From assembly GCA_021153265.1 (NCBI GenBank), contig JAGKTU010000019.1, positions 1 through 30,277 of the forward strand: a stretch of DNA of 30,277 bases. Reading direction: 5' to 3'. Positions within the stretch are counted from its first letter, which is position 1; each line of letters begins with the position of its first letter. Shown here in pieces: positions 20,925 through 28,842 of the stretch. The stretch comes from Clostridia bacterium (GTDB taxonomy: Bacteria > Bacillota > Clostridia > Oscillospirales > Oscillospiraceae). The notes under the pieces are model-generated. The model saw nothing but the letters and a program-made list of their open reading frames with translations. It did not search any database and was not told the origin of the DNA. The position numbers and the translations under genes were made by a program.

Positions 20925-21779
20925 GTGACTGCAAAAAAGAAAATCATAATCGGGATAATTGCAGCGATCTTTCTTGCGCTGGTGAGTTGGACGATCTGGG
21001 GTAATACGGCGCTGGAACTGAACTGCTACACGGTTACCGGTGAAGAATTGCCGGAGGCGTTTGACGGTTTTCGGATCGCCCATGTTTCAGACCTGCACAA
21101 TACTGAGTTGGGCCAGAATAATGAAAAACTCATTGCCATGATTCGCGATGCCCGGCCGGATATCATTGTGATCACCGGCGATCTCATCGATTCCCGGAAT
21201 ACGGATATTGCAGTCGCGCTGGAATTTGCAGAGCAAGCGATGCAAATTGCTCCCTGCTATTATGTAACGGGCAACCACGAGGCACGGATCTCTTCGTATC
21301 CCAAGCTCAAAGAGGGTTTGACAGATCTGGGCGTGTTTGTTCTGGAAGATGCGCGATTGGAAATTACCCGTTCGGGAGAAAGCATTGTCCTGATGGGCGT
21401 GGACGATCCCAGTTTTGAAGAGGACTACTTATTTGGTGATGCAGAAACGCTCATGGAAAACAAACTGACGGAACTGATGGACGAAGAGGACGGCTACACG
21501 ATCCTTCTTTCCCACAGACCCGAATTGTTTGAGATCTACGCCGACAGCGGCGTGAACCTGATTCTCAGTGGCCATGCCCATGGCGGCCAGTTCAGATTGC
21601 CCATTGCAGGCGGCCTGGTGGCACCCAATCAAGGCCTGTTTCCTGAGTATGATGCAGGACAATACACGCAGGAAAACACTTGTATGATCGTGAGCAGAGG
21701 CGTTGGTAATAGTATCATTCCGTTTCGATTTAACAATCGCCCGGAAGTGATCCTGATAGAATTGAAAACGGCGCAATAG
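20925..21779 (+). CDS. Membrane-anchored metallophosphoesterase (calcineurin-like, YkuE type)
   Basis: A 284-residue protein with an N-terminal transmembrane segment (about residues 6-25) and an extracytoplasmic calcineurin-like phosphoesterase domain. The dinuclear metal site is complete: VSDLHN (D56, H58), TGDLIDS (D86), VTGNHE (N117, H118), LSHRPE (H197) and GHAHGGQ (H217, H219). YkuE-type relatives have been linked to lipid A or other lipid-linked phosphoesters; the substrate here is not known. The start codon is GTG at 20925, with GAAGGAGATG ending 8 bases upstream; no in-frame ATG lies nearby. It is preceded by its own promoter and followed by the cardiolipin synthase gene after about 110 bases, so both touch envelope phospholipid chemistry. 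Confidence 0.88.
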   Translation: MTAKKKIIIGIIAAIFLALVSWTIWGNTALELNCYTVTGEELPEAFDGFRIAHVSDLHNTELGQNNEKLIAMIRDARPDIIVITGDLIDSRNTDIAVALEFAEQAMQIAPCYYVTGNHEARISSYPKLKEGLTDLGVFVLEDARLEITRSGESIVLMGVDDPSFEEDYLFGDAETLMENKLTELMDEEDGYTILLSHRPELFEIYADSGVNLILSGHAHGGQFRLPIAGGLVAPNQGLFPEYDAGQYTQENTCMIVSRGVGNSIIPFRFNNRPEVILIELKTAQ

Positions 21780-21889
21780 TTTGAAATTTTCCGATACATA
21801 AAAATGATGCCCGTAATTGTTCACACTTTATTTGCGATTTATTTGGGTGCCTGCCATATAATATTCTTAAGAAAGGCAGGTGTGCCATC

Positions 21890-23428
21890 ATGGGCGCGGC
21901 AGAGAAAAAAAGAAGTGGAAACAGTATCCTTCGGGTGATTTTTGTTGGAATATCCCTGCTTTTGCAGGTGGGGTGGCTGTTGGTGACGATTTTGGAGCTG
22001 AACCGCTATTCCACGCCCATATCCCTGATGTCCAGCGTCATTGCGTCTATTGTGGTGCTGCGGCTTTACAGCAAGAATACCAACAGCGCATTTAAAATGC
22101 CTTGGATCATGCTGATCATGGCCCTGCCAGTGATGGGTTTGAGCTTGTATTTGATGGTAGAGGCCAGCGGTTCCACCAAGCGCAGCAAGCGGAAGATGGA
22201 TTCAATTCGCACCCAGCTTCGCGGCGAGCTGAATCAAGATTCCCAAGTGATGGAAATCCTGCGCAACGAATCCCCGGCAGTTGCCAACCAGTGCGGCTAC
22301 CTGTGGAACCATGCCCACAGCCCTGTGTACCGCAATACCCGGACGGACTATTACGCCGAAGCCAAGGACGCGCTGGAAGCCATGAAAATCGAGCTGGAGA
22401 AGGCAGAATCTTTTATTTTCATGGAGTATTTCATTGTGGAGGATGCCCAGAGTTTTGAACCGATTCTGGACATTCTGGTGCGAAAGGCCGCGCAGGGTGT
22501 GGAAGTAAGGCTGATGTACGATGATATCGGGTCTGTCGGCTATGTAAATCTGAAATTCGCCCGGCGCATGAATCAGCTCGGCATCCGCTGTCAGGCCTTC
22601 AACCCGGCGATGCCCTTTCTGAACTTCTTTATGAACCACCGGGATCACCGCAAGATCACCGTCATCGACGGTAAGGTGGCATTTACCGGCGGATATAATC
22701 TGGCAAATGAGTATTTTGGCATCACCGAACCCTTCGGCAAGTGGAAGGACACCGGCCTTCGGCTGGAAGGTGAAGCGGTACAGAGTTTGGCGGCCACCTT
22801 TTTGGAGATTTGGAGTGTCAGCACCCGGAAAACAGAGGACGTAAGCAGATATTTGAATATCTGCCACAGCGTCACCGCGCCGGGCTATGTCCAGCCCTTC
22901 GGTGACGACCCCTTGACCGATGAGCGGTGTGCCGAAAATGTGCTGCTGAATATGCTGGGCAGGGCAGAACGGTACATTTACTTTATCACACCCTATTTGA
23001 TCATCACCGACGAAATGAACCGGGCTCTGGGACTTGCTGCCAAACGGGGCGTGGATGTGCGGATCATCACCCCGGGCATCCCGGACAAAAAGACGGTCTA
23101 TGCCGTCACCCGATCCTACTATGCCGGTCTTGCCCGGCAGGGCGTCCGGATCTTTGAGTACAGCCCCGGTTTCTGCCATGCAAAGCAGTGCGTCTGCGAT
23201 GACAGCAGCGCCATGATTGGAACTTCCAATTTAGACTACCGCAGCCTTTACCTGCATTTTGAGAACGATGTGTTCCTCTATGACTGCCCTGCGGTGGGGG
23301 ACATGGCGAAGGATTTTCGTGAAATGTTCCCCCAATGCCGGGAAGTGACGGAGAAGTACCGTACCGGCCGGTCGGGAATCCTGCGGATGTGGCAGTGTAT
23401 CCTGCGGCTGTTCGCGCCCATGCTGTAA
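21890..23428 (+). CDS. cls: Cardiolipin synthase (phospholipase D family)
   Basis: A 512-residue membrane enzyme that joins two phosphatidylglycerols to cardiolipin and glycerol. Two or three N-terminal hydrophobic segments (about residues 14-90) are followed by the two HKD halves. The first is NHRDHRKITVIDGKVAFTGG (H253, K255, D260) and the second is CHAKQCVCDDSSAMIGTSNL (H430, K432, D437). Length and layout match bacterial Cls proteins. AAAGGCAGGTG lies before the ATG. A perfect TATAAT at 21857-21862 may be the -10, but I see no convincing -35. A strong terminator follows. The related phospholipase D proteins outside the Cls group lack the N-terminal membrane segments, so the call is firm. 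Confidence 0.93.
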   Translation: MGAAEKKRSGNSILRVIFVGISLLLQVGWLLVTILELNRYSTPISLMSSVIASIVVLRLYSKNTNSAFKMPWIMLIMALPVMGLSLYLMVEASGSTKRSKRKMDSIRTQLRGELNQDSQVMEILRNESPAVANQCGYLWNHAHSPVYRNTRTDYYAEAKDALEAMKIELEKAESFIFMEYFIVEDAQSFEPILDILVRKAAQGVEVRLMYDDIGSVGYVNLKFARRMNQLGIRCQAFNPAMPFLNFFMNHRDHRKITVIDGKVAFTGGYNLANEYFGITEPFGKWKDTGLRLEGEAVQSLAATFLEIWSVSTRKTEDVSRYLNICHSVTAPGYVQPFGDDPLTDERCAENVLLNMLGRAERYIYFITPYLIITDEMNRALGLAAKRGVDVRIITPGIPDKKTVYAVTRSYYAGLARQGVRIFEYSPGFCHAKQCVCDDSSAMIGTSNLDYRSLYLHFENDVFLYDCPAVGDMAKDFREMFPQCREVTEKYRTGRSGILRMWQCILRLFAPML

Positions 23429-23433
23429 CAAGA

Positions 23434-23464
23434 AGCCCGAGCCGGTAAACGGCTCGGGCTTTTC
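23434..23464. terminator. Terminator between cls and the convergent MATE gene
   Basis: AAGCCCGAGCCG pairs perfectly with CGGCTCGGGCTT around GTAAA, followed by TTTTCGTT on the plus strand. It serves cls and may also serve the minus-strand MATE gene, whose stop codon lies at 23466-23468. Confidence 0.9.
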
Positions 23465-23465
23465 G

Positions 23466-24848
23466 TTATACAGGTTCGTCATCCACCAGCCGGTTCTTTC
23501 CAAGCTGGGCTTTGTGGAAATAGACACCGGTGAGCAAACTGCACAGCAGCCAGCCGGCAGGATAGCTCATGGCAATGGGGATGATCTCGTTGCATACCCG
23601 GGACATAATGAACAGGTATACCTGCCGGAATGCTACGAAGCTGGTCAGCATGAACACCATGGGCGCCTTACTGTTGCCTGCGCCCCGGAGTGCGCCGGAA
23701 TAGATCTGATTAAAGCAGCACAGCACGTAGAACGGTGTGATCCACCGCAATAGCATCGAGCCGTATTCCACGACGCCGGGTTTGTCGTTGAAAAATGCTA
23801 CGATATGGGGCGAGAAGATCAGCACCGGCACCATCAGGATCAAGGTGGAGGCCAGCCCCAGTATCAGGGACTGCCGCACGCCCTGCTTTGCCCGATCCAC
23901 CTGATTGCTGCCCAGATTCTGTCCAACGAAAGTAGTGGATGCCAGAGAGATAGATTGCATGGGCAGGAACAGCAGCTGATCCACCTTGGCGTAGGTCGTC
24001 CAGCCGGACATACAGTCCGCACCGAAGAAATTGATGTAGGACTGCACAAAGATGTTGGAGAATGAGGTGATGGCCATCTGAATGGCGGCCGGGATGCCCA
24101 CCCGGAAGATCTTTTTCAGAATATCCCAGTGGAAAGACAGTGCGCAAAGCCGTAGTTTGATGCATTCATCGGTGCGCAGCAGGGTGACCAGCACCAGAAT
24201 TGCGGAGGTGCATTGAGAGATCACTGTAGCCAGCGCCACGCCCTTTACACCCATGCGGAACTTCAGAACGAACAGAAGATCAAGCACCGTGTTCATCACA
24301 GCGCAGACCATGAGAAAATAGAACGGCCGCTTGGAATCGCCCACAGCCCGGAGGATACCTGCACCGATGTTATACACCATCAGACCGATGATTCCGGAAA
24401 AATAGATCGTAAGATACGCGGTGGATTCCGGCATGACCTCTGTGGGAGTCTTCATGAGCCTCAGCATATAGGGCGTCATAAACAGACCGATGCCGGTAAA
24501 TGCTACGCCAAGCACCAGTGTCATGGCCATGGCGGTGTGGACCGTGCGCTTCACATCTTCGGGACGATGGGCGCCATAATACTGACTGATGACCACGCCT
24601 GCGCCGGAGGAAAGACCAATGAAAAAGCCGATGAGCATATTGGTGATGGGGCCGACCGAACCAACGGCGGCAAATGCCTCGTTGCTGACGTACTTTCCCA
24701 CCACCCATGTGTCCACCATGTTGTAAAGCTGCTGAAAAATATTGCCGATGAGCAGAGGGAATGCGAAGAGAATGATATGCCGGGTGATATTGCCCGTGGT
24801 CATATCCACATCGTTGCCCTTGCGCAGGGAATTTTGCCTGATAGCCAT
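23466..24848 (-). CDS. MATE family efflux transporter
   Basis: A 460-residue, twelve-helix membrane protein of the MATE family, which exports organic cations or drugs using Na+ or H+ gradients. The N-terminal half shows MTTGNITRHIILFAFPLLIG, then NIFQQLYNMVDTWVVGKYVS, and SSGAGVVISQYYG. The half-repeat reappears at about residue 255 with RVGIPAAIQMAITSFSNIFV. The pattern QQLYNMVDTWVVG is typical of the DinF/NorM-like Firmicute group. The ATG at 24848 has AGGAAG about 10 bases upstream and a promoter of its own. The neighbouring gene upstream is a second, clearly different MATE protein, so the pair is an old duplication or functional pairing. The substrate cannot be predicted. Confidence 0.92.
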   Translation of the reverse strand: MAIRQNSLRKGNDVDMTTGNITRHIILFAFPLLIGNIFQQLYNMVDTWVVGKYVSNEAFAAVGSVGPITNMLIGFFIGLSSGAGVVISQYYGAHRPEDVKRTVHTAMAMTLVLGVAFTGIGLFMTPYMLRLMKTPTEVMPESTAYLTIYFSGIIGLMVYNIGAGILRAVGDSKRPFYFLMVCAVMNTVLDLLFVLKFRMGVKGVALATVISQCTSAILVLVTLLRTDECIKLRLCALSFHWDILKKIFRVGIPAAIQMAITSFSNIFVQSYINFFGADCMSGWTTYAKVDQLLFLPMQSISLASTTFVGQNLGSNQVDRAKQGVRQSLILGLASTLILMVPVLIFSPHIVAFFNDKPGVVEYGSMLLRWITPFYVLCCFNQIYSGALRGAGNSKAPMVFMLTSFVAFRQVYLFIMSRVCNEIIPIAMSYPAGWLLCSLLTGVYFHKAQLGKNRLVDDEPV

Positions 24849-24880
24849 AGATAATTACTTCCTGTTTTGATGATTGCCAT

Positions 24881-24909
24881 ATTATAGCAGAAACTAGATG
24901 CAAGCGCAA
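24881..24909 (-). promoter_or_regulatory. Promoter of the downstream MATE gene
   Basis: On the minus strand, TTGCGC (24909-24904), a 17-base spacer and a perfect TATAAT (24886-24881) with TG as an extended -10. Confidence 0.75.
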
Positions 24910-24926
24910 CTATAATTCCAACAAAT

Positions 24927-24954
24927 CACCGGGCATGCGTCTGCACACCCGGTG
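24927..24954 (-). terminator. Hairpin between the two MATE genes
   Basis: On the minus strand CACCGGGTGTGC pairs with GCATGCCCGGTG, including two G-U pairs, around AGAC. The tail ATTTGTT is only partly T-rich. It separates the first MATE gene from the promoter of the second. Confidence 0.65.
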
Positions 24955-24962
24955 TAAAGCGT

Positions 24963-26345
24963 TTATTGAGCCATGGAAAGGCGCATTTTCTTTTTCCACT
25001 TACCGATGGAGAATACGATCACGGACAAAACCATGCCCATAACCCAGCTGAACATCAGCGAACCGAACAGCGCGGCAGGCTGACCATGGGGATTTAATTC
25101 ATTTCGGGTCAGCCAGGCGAGTCCATAGGCCACGGGAATCCGAATGAAGATGGTGGAAATGAAGGATATCCACATGGGACTCACCGTATCACCGGCACCA
25201 CGCATGACGCCGCCCAGCACCTGGGTCACGGAGACGCAGATATAGCCCACTGCCATGATCCGGATCATCCGGGTAGCCAGGTCAATGAGTTCTGGGGTCG
25301 AGGTAAACAGACGGAAAAGATAGGGACTAAACAGCAACAGAATCAAAGTGATGGTGGTGGCGAATGTGGCGGCGATGATGGTGCCTTGCTTCACACCCTG
25401 GTTTACGCGGCCAAATTTCTGTGCGCCCACGTTCTGTCCGGTGTACACGCTCATGGCCTGTCCGAAGGTCAGGTTGGGCATCATGGCAAAGCCGTCCACA
25501 CGCATAACAATGACGTTGCAGGCAATGACAGTCTCGCCCATGGCATTGGTCAGATTCAGCACCACCATACCGGCGGTGGCCATGATGGCCTGGGTAATGC
25601 CGGAGGGGACACCGATGCGCAGGATCCTGCCTGCCATGGAGGGGACCAGTTTCATGGTCTTCAGCCCCAGATCGAAGTGTTCCTGCATTTTTGCCAGTTT
25701 CAGATAGCAGAACACCGCGGAAATACCCTGAGAAATTACCGTTGCCAGAGAAACGCCTGCTACGCCCATTTTCTGGACAAACCACAGATCCAGCACCACA
25801 TTCAGTGCCGCGGCGATGAGCAGGAAGCCAAGGGCGGACATGCTGTCGCCCAGACCGCGGAGAATACCGGAGAGCATATTGTAGAAAAAGAAACCCACAA
25901 TGCCAAGGAAATAGATGTTCAGATACTGGGCGCACCAGTCGATGATGGAAGAGGGGGTACCCAGAAGCTTCAGCATGGGCATGGTGATCAGCGGGCCAAC
26001 CACCATGATCACGACAGTGGCGATGACGGACAGGGCGATGCAGTTGCCGATGGCTTTGCTCAGACCGTCCCGGTCTTTTGCGCCGAAACTCTGGGATACC
26101 ACGATGCCTGCGCCGGTGGAGATTCCGACAAACAGTGCCAGCAGAAGATTCAGTATTGGCATGGCGCTGCCTACGGCGGCCAGCGCATTGTCACCCACAT
26201 AGTGGCCGACGATCACCGAATCTGCCGTGTTGTATAACTGCTGTGCCAGATTTCCCAAGAGCATGGGGATGGAAAATTCCATGATCCGCTTCCAAGGCGC
26301 ACCCAGAGTCATATCCTTTGCCGCGAAGAGATTTTTCAGACTCAA
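24963..26345 (-). CDS. MATE family efflux transporter
   Basis: About 460 residues and twelve predicted helices. The MATE family opening reads MTLGAPWKRIMEFSIPMLLG, then NLAQQLYNTADSVIVGHYVG, then GISTGAGIVVSQSFGAKD. The second half-repeat starts near RIGVPSGITQAIMATAGMVV. The start is uncertain. AAGGAG is at 26362-26357 on the minus strand. The GTG at 26357 overlaps that site and is unlikely; the TTG at 26345, 11 bases from it, is my choice; an ATG 12 codons in, at 26312, is the shortest option but has poor spacing. It is transcribed from its own promoter, divergent from the NUDIX gene. Exported compounds are unknown; it is only moderately similar to the MATE protein downstream. Confidence 0.9.
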   Translation of the reverse strand: MSLKNLFAAKDMTLGAPWKRIMEFSIPMLLGNLAQQLYNTADSVIVGHYVGDNALAAVGSAMPILNLLLALFVGISTGAGIVVSQSFGAKDRDGLSKAIGNCIALSVIATVVIMVVGPLITMPMLKLLGTPSSIIDWCAQYLNIYFLGIVGFFFYNMLSGILRGLGDSMSALGFLLIAAALNVVLDLWFVQKMGVAGVSLATVISQGISAVFCYLKLAKMQEHFDLGLKTMKLVPSMAGRILRIGVPSGITQAIMATAGMVVLNLTNAMGETVIACNVIVMRVDGFAMMPNLTFGQAMSVYTGQNVGAQKFGRVNQGVKQGTIIAATFATTITLILLLFSPYLFRLFTSTPELIDLATRMIRIMAVGYICVSVTQVLGGVMRGAGDTVSPMWISFISTIFIRIPVAYGLAWLTRNELNPHGQPAALFGSLMFSWVMGMVLSVIVFSIGKWKKKMRLSMAQ

Positions 26346-26384
26346 AGAAGACGTCACTCCTTAATAATATACATATTCTATTCT

Positions 26385-26413
26385 ATTTTAGCGGATATCT
26401 CGCCAAAAATCAA
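26385..26413 (-). promoter_or_regulatory. Promoter of the upstream MATE gene
   Basis: On the minus strand, TTGATT (26413-26408), a 17-base spacer and TAAAAT (26390-26385). Its -35 is 15 bases from the -35 of the divergent NUDIX promoter, so one regulator could act on both. Confidence 0.75.
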
Positions 26414-26428
26414 GCCAAAACCACCTCG

Positions 26429-26457
26429 TTGACGGATCGCTGCGGCTGTGATAAAAT
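26429..26457 (+). promoter_or_regulatory. Promoter of the NUDIX gene
   Basis: TTGACG (26429-26434), a 17-base spacer and TAAAAT (26452-26457), with TG at 26449-26450 as an extended -10. Confidence 0.8.
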
Positions 26458-26487
26458 GGCGTCATCCAAAAAGAGGGGGGATTACCC

Positions 26488-26934
26488 ATGCGCACGGAAA
26501 ACATAGAACTGACGGTGCTGTGTCTCGTCCACAGGGGCGAGGAACTGCTGCTGCAAAACCGGGTGAAGCAGGACTGGCAGGGCTATGCCATGCCCGGGGG
26601 TCATGTGGAGCCGGGGGAATTCATCGTGGAAGCGGTGATCCGGGAAATGCAGGAGGAAACCGGACTGCATATCCTCAATCCGAAGCTGTGCGGCGTAAAG
26701 CAATTTCCTATCGATGGGGGACGCTATCTGGTGTTTCTCTTCGAAACCGAGGAATTTACCGGTGAATTGACTGGTTCGGAAGAAGGGGAGATGACCTGGA
26801 TTCCCAGAAACCGCCTTCACGAATACAAAACCGTGGATGATCTGCAGCAGATGCTGGACGTGATGCTGAAACCGGAATTGACGGAGTTTCAGTACATTAT
26901 CGAGGATGGAAACTGGCTCGTCAAGCTGTTCTGA
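26488..26934 (+). CDS. NUDIX hydrolase (MutT-like, possible 8-oxo-dGTP diphosphatase)
   Basis: A 148-residue cytoplasmic NUDIX protein. The full NUDIX box spans G38 to L60: G38, E44, R52-E53, E56-E57 and G59 are all in register, so the metal site is intact. Preceding it, RVKQDWQGYAMPGGHVEPGE is typical of proteins annotated as 8-oxo-dGTP diphosphatase, which remove oxidised dGTP from the pool. Substrates of NUDIX proteins are hard to predict, so the oxidised-nucleotide role is inference, though MutY at 273 acts on the same lesion. AGAGGGGGG lies before the ATG. It is a single-gene unit, divergent from a MATE gene. Confidence 0.88.
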   Translation: MRTENIELTVLCLVHRGEELLLQNRVKQDWQGYAMPGGHVEPGEFIVEAVIREMQEETGLHILNPKLCGVKQFPIDGGRYLVFLFETEEFTGELTGSEEGEMTWIPRNRLHEYKTVDDLQQMLDVMLKPELTEFQYIIEDGNWLVKLF

Positions 26935-26946
26935 TATAACACAACG

Positions 26947-26975
26947 TTGACAATTGACAGGAAATATACTATATT
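26947..26975 (+). promoter_or_regulatory. Sigma-A promoter of the phosphohexomutase gene
   Basis: TTGACA (26947-26952), a 17-base spacer and TATATT (26970-26975). A second TTGACA (26954-26959) follows 7 bases after the first but has no -10 at a proper distance. Confidence 0.8.
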
Positions 26976-27031
26976 GTACTTAGCAGAAATGTGTATTACC
27001 CTCAATTTATATAAAGGATAAGGTGATTTAC

Positions 27032-28714
27032 ATGTACATGGAAGCCTATAACCGCTGGCGCAACGCCAATCTGGAAGACCCTGCTCTGACCGCCGAGCTG
27101 CAGAAGATCGCAGGTCAGGAAGACGAGATCAAGGATCGTTTCGCCGTCAGCCTGAAGTTCGGCACCGCCGGCCTGCGTGGTGTTCTGGGCGCCGGTACCA
27201 ACCGGATGAATATATACGTTGTCCGTCAGGCCACTCAGGGTCTGGCAAACTGGGTCAAGACCCAGGGCGGCAAGCAGCTGGTTGCCATCTCTTACGACAG
27301 TCGTATCAATTCTGATGTGTTTGCCAAGACCGCAGCCTGCGTTCTGGCTGCCAACGGCATCAAGGTCCGCATTTACGATGCGCTGATGCCCGTTCCCGCT
27401 CTGTCTTTCGCCACCCGTTTCTATGGTGCCAACGCCGGCATCATGGTCACCGCTTCCCACAACCCCGCCAAGTACAACGGCTACAAGGCCTACGGCCCCG
27501 ACGGCTGCCAGATGACCGACGATGCCGCCGCTGTTGTCTACGCCGAGATCCAGAACACCGACATTCTGGAGGGTGCAAAGCTGATCTCCTGGGAAGAAGG
27601 TATCGCTTCCGGCATGATCGAGTATGTCGGTGACGACTGCAAGGAAGGTCTGTACGATGCCATCAAGGCCTGTCAGGTCCGTCCCGGTCTGTGCAAGACC
27701 GCTGGCCTGAAGCTGGTCTATTCTCCTCTGAACGGCTCCGGCCTGGTGCCTGTCATGCGGATCTTGAAGGATATCGGCATCGATGATATCACCATCGTCC
27801 CCGAGCAGCAGTATCCCGACGGTAATTTCCCCACCTGCCCCTACCCCAACCCTGAGATCTTTGAGGCTCTGCGTCTGGGTCTGGAGCTGGCCGAGAAGTC
27901 CGGTGCCGACCTGATGCTGGCCACCGACCCCGATGCTGACCGTGTCGGCATCGCCATGAAGTGTCCCGACGGCACCTACGAGCTGGTCTCCGGTAACGAA
28001 GTGGGCGTCCTGCTGCTGGACTACATCTGCGAGGGCCGCATCGAGAAGGGTACTATGCCCAAGAATGCCGTTGCCGTTAAGTCCCTGGTTTCCACACCCC
28101 TGGCCGATGCGGTCGCCGCCAACTACAGCGTGGAGATGCGCAACGTCCTCACCGGCTTCAAGTGGATCGGCGATCAGATCGCCCGTCTGGAAGCTGCGGG
28201 TGAGGTTGAGCGCTTCATCCTTGGCTTTGAAGAGTCCTACGGCTATCTGGCCGGTCCCTATGTCCGTGATAAGGATGCTGTTGTGGGCTCCATGCTGATC
28301 TGCGAAATGGCTGCTTACTACCGCTCCATCGGCTCTTCCATCAAGGAGCGTCTGGAAGCTATCTATGCCAAGTACGGCCGTTATCTGAACAAGGTGGATT
28401 CCTTCGAGTTCCCCGGCCTCTCCGGCATGGACAAGATGGCTGGCATCATGGCATCTCTGCGCCAGAATCCTCCTGCTGAGATCGGCGGCTATGCCGTCGT
28501 GAAGGTTACTGACTACCAGAAGACCGAGGAGACCGGTCTGCCCGCAGCCAACGTTCTGGTTTACGGTCTGGAAGGCGGCGCAACTGTCATCGTTCGTCCC
28601 TCCGGTACCGAGCCCAAGATCAAGACCTACTTCACCACTCTGGGCAAGGATCTTGCCGAGGCAGAGGCACAGAAGAAGGTTCTGTCCGACGCTCTGAAGC
28701 CCATCCTCGCCTGA
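27032..28714 (+). CDS. Phosphoglucomutase / phosphomannomutase (alpha-D-phosphohexomutase)
   Basis: A 560-residue enzyme that interconverts hexose 1- and 6-phosphates, linking glycolysis to glycogen and cell-wall sugar synthesis. All four active-site motifs are present. They are TASHNP with the phosphorylated Ser142, the metal loop DPDADR (D299, D301, D303), the sugar-binding GFEESYG (about E400), and the phosphate-binding RPSGTEPK (about S524). The opening KFGTAGLRGVLGAGTNRMN is typical of the 560-residue PgcA-like group. ATG 27032 has AAGG (27020-27023) 8 bases upstream; GTG 27023 and ATG 27038 are weaker choices. Codons are strongly biased, as in a highly expressed gene. It has its own promoter and terminator. 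Glucose versus mannose preference cannot be told by eye. Confidence 0.93.
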   Translation: MYMEAYNRWRNANLEDPALTAELQKIAGQEDEIKDRFAVSLKFGTAGLRGVLGAGTNRMNIYVVRQATQGLANWVKTQGGKQLVAISYDSRINSDVFAKTAACVLAANGIKVRIYDALMPVPALSFATRFYGANAGIMVTASHNPAKYNGYKAYGPDGCQMTDDAAAVVYAEIQNTDILEGAKLISWEEGIASGMIEYVGDDCKEGLYDAIKACQVRPGLCKTAGLKLVYSPLNGSGLVPVMRILKDIGIDDITIVPEQQYPDGNFPTCPYPNPEIFEALRLGLELAEKSGADLMLATDPDADRVGIAMKCPDGTYELVSGNEVGVLLLDYICEGRIEKGTMPKNAVAVKSLVSTPLADAVAANYSVEMRNVLTGFKWIGDQIARLEAAGEVERFILGFEESYGYLAGPYVRDKDAVVGSMLICEMAAYYRSIGSSIKERLEAIYAKYGRYLNKVDSFEFPGLSGMDKMAGIMASLRQNPPAEIGGYAVVKVTDYQKTEETGLPAANVLVYGLEGGATVIVRPSGTEPKIKTYFTTLGKDLAEAEAQKKVLSDALKPILA

Positions 28715-28732
28715 TATATTTCATAAATATGG

Positions 28733-28762
28733 CAAGCGGCTCATTTGAGCCGCTTGTTTTTT
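28733..28762 (+). terminator. Intrinsic terminator of the phosphohexomutase gene
   Basis: CAAGCGGCTC pairs perfectly with GAGCCGCTTG around ATTT, followed by six T. Confidence 0.95.
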
Positions 28763-28770
28763 GCGTTTTC

Positions 28771-28799
28771 TTGACATTCCATGGTAACTGTGCTACCTT
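28771..28799 (+). promoter_or_regulatory. Promoter of the NhaC-type antiporter gene
   Basis: Perfect TTGACA (28771-28776), a 17-base spacer and a weak -10, TACCTT (28794-28799), supported by TG at 28791-28792 as an extended -10. Confidence 0.7.
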
Positions 28800-28842
28800 T
28801 ATAAAGATTTGTGTCGAAAATCAATGTTTTGGAGGAGAGAAT

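Noticed and set aside
21834..21862. Promoter for cls
   Set aside because: The TATAAT is perfect, but no -35 resembling TTGACA lies 15-19 bases upstream, so I left it as a remark only.
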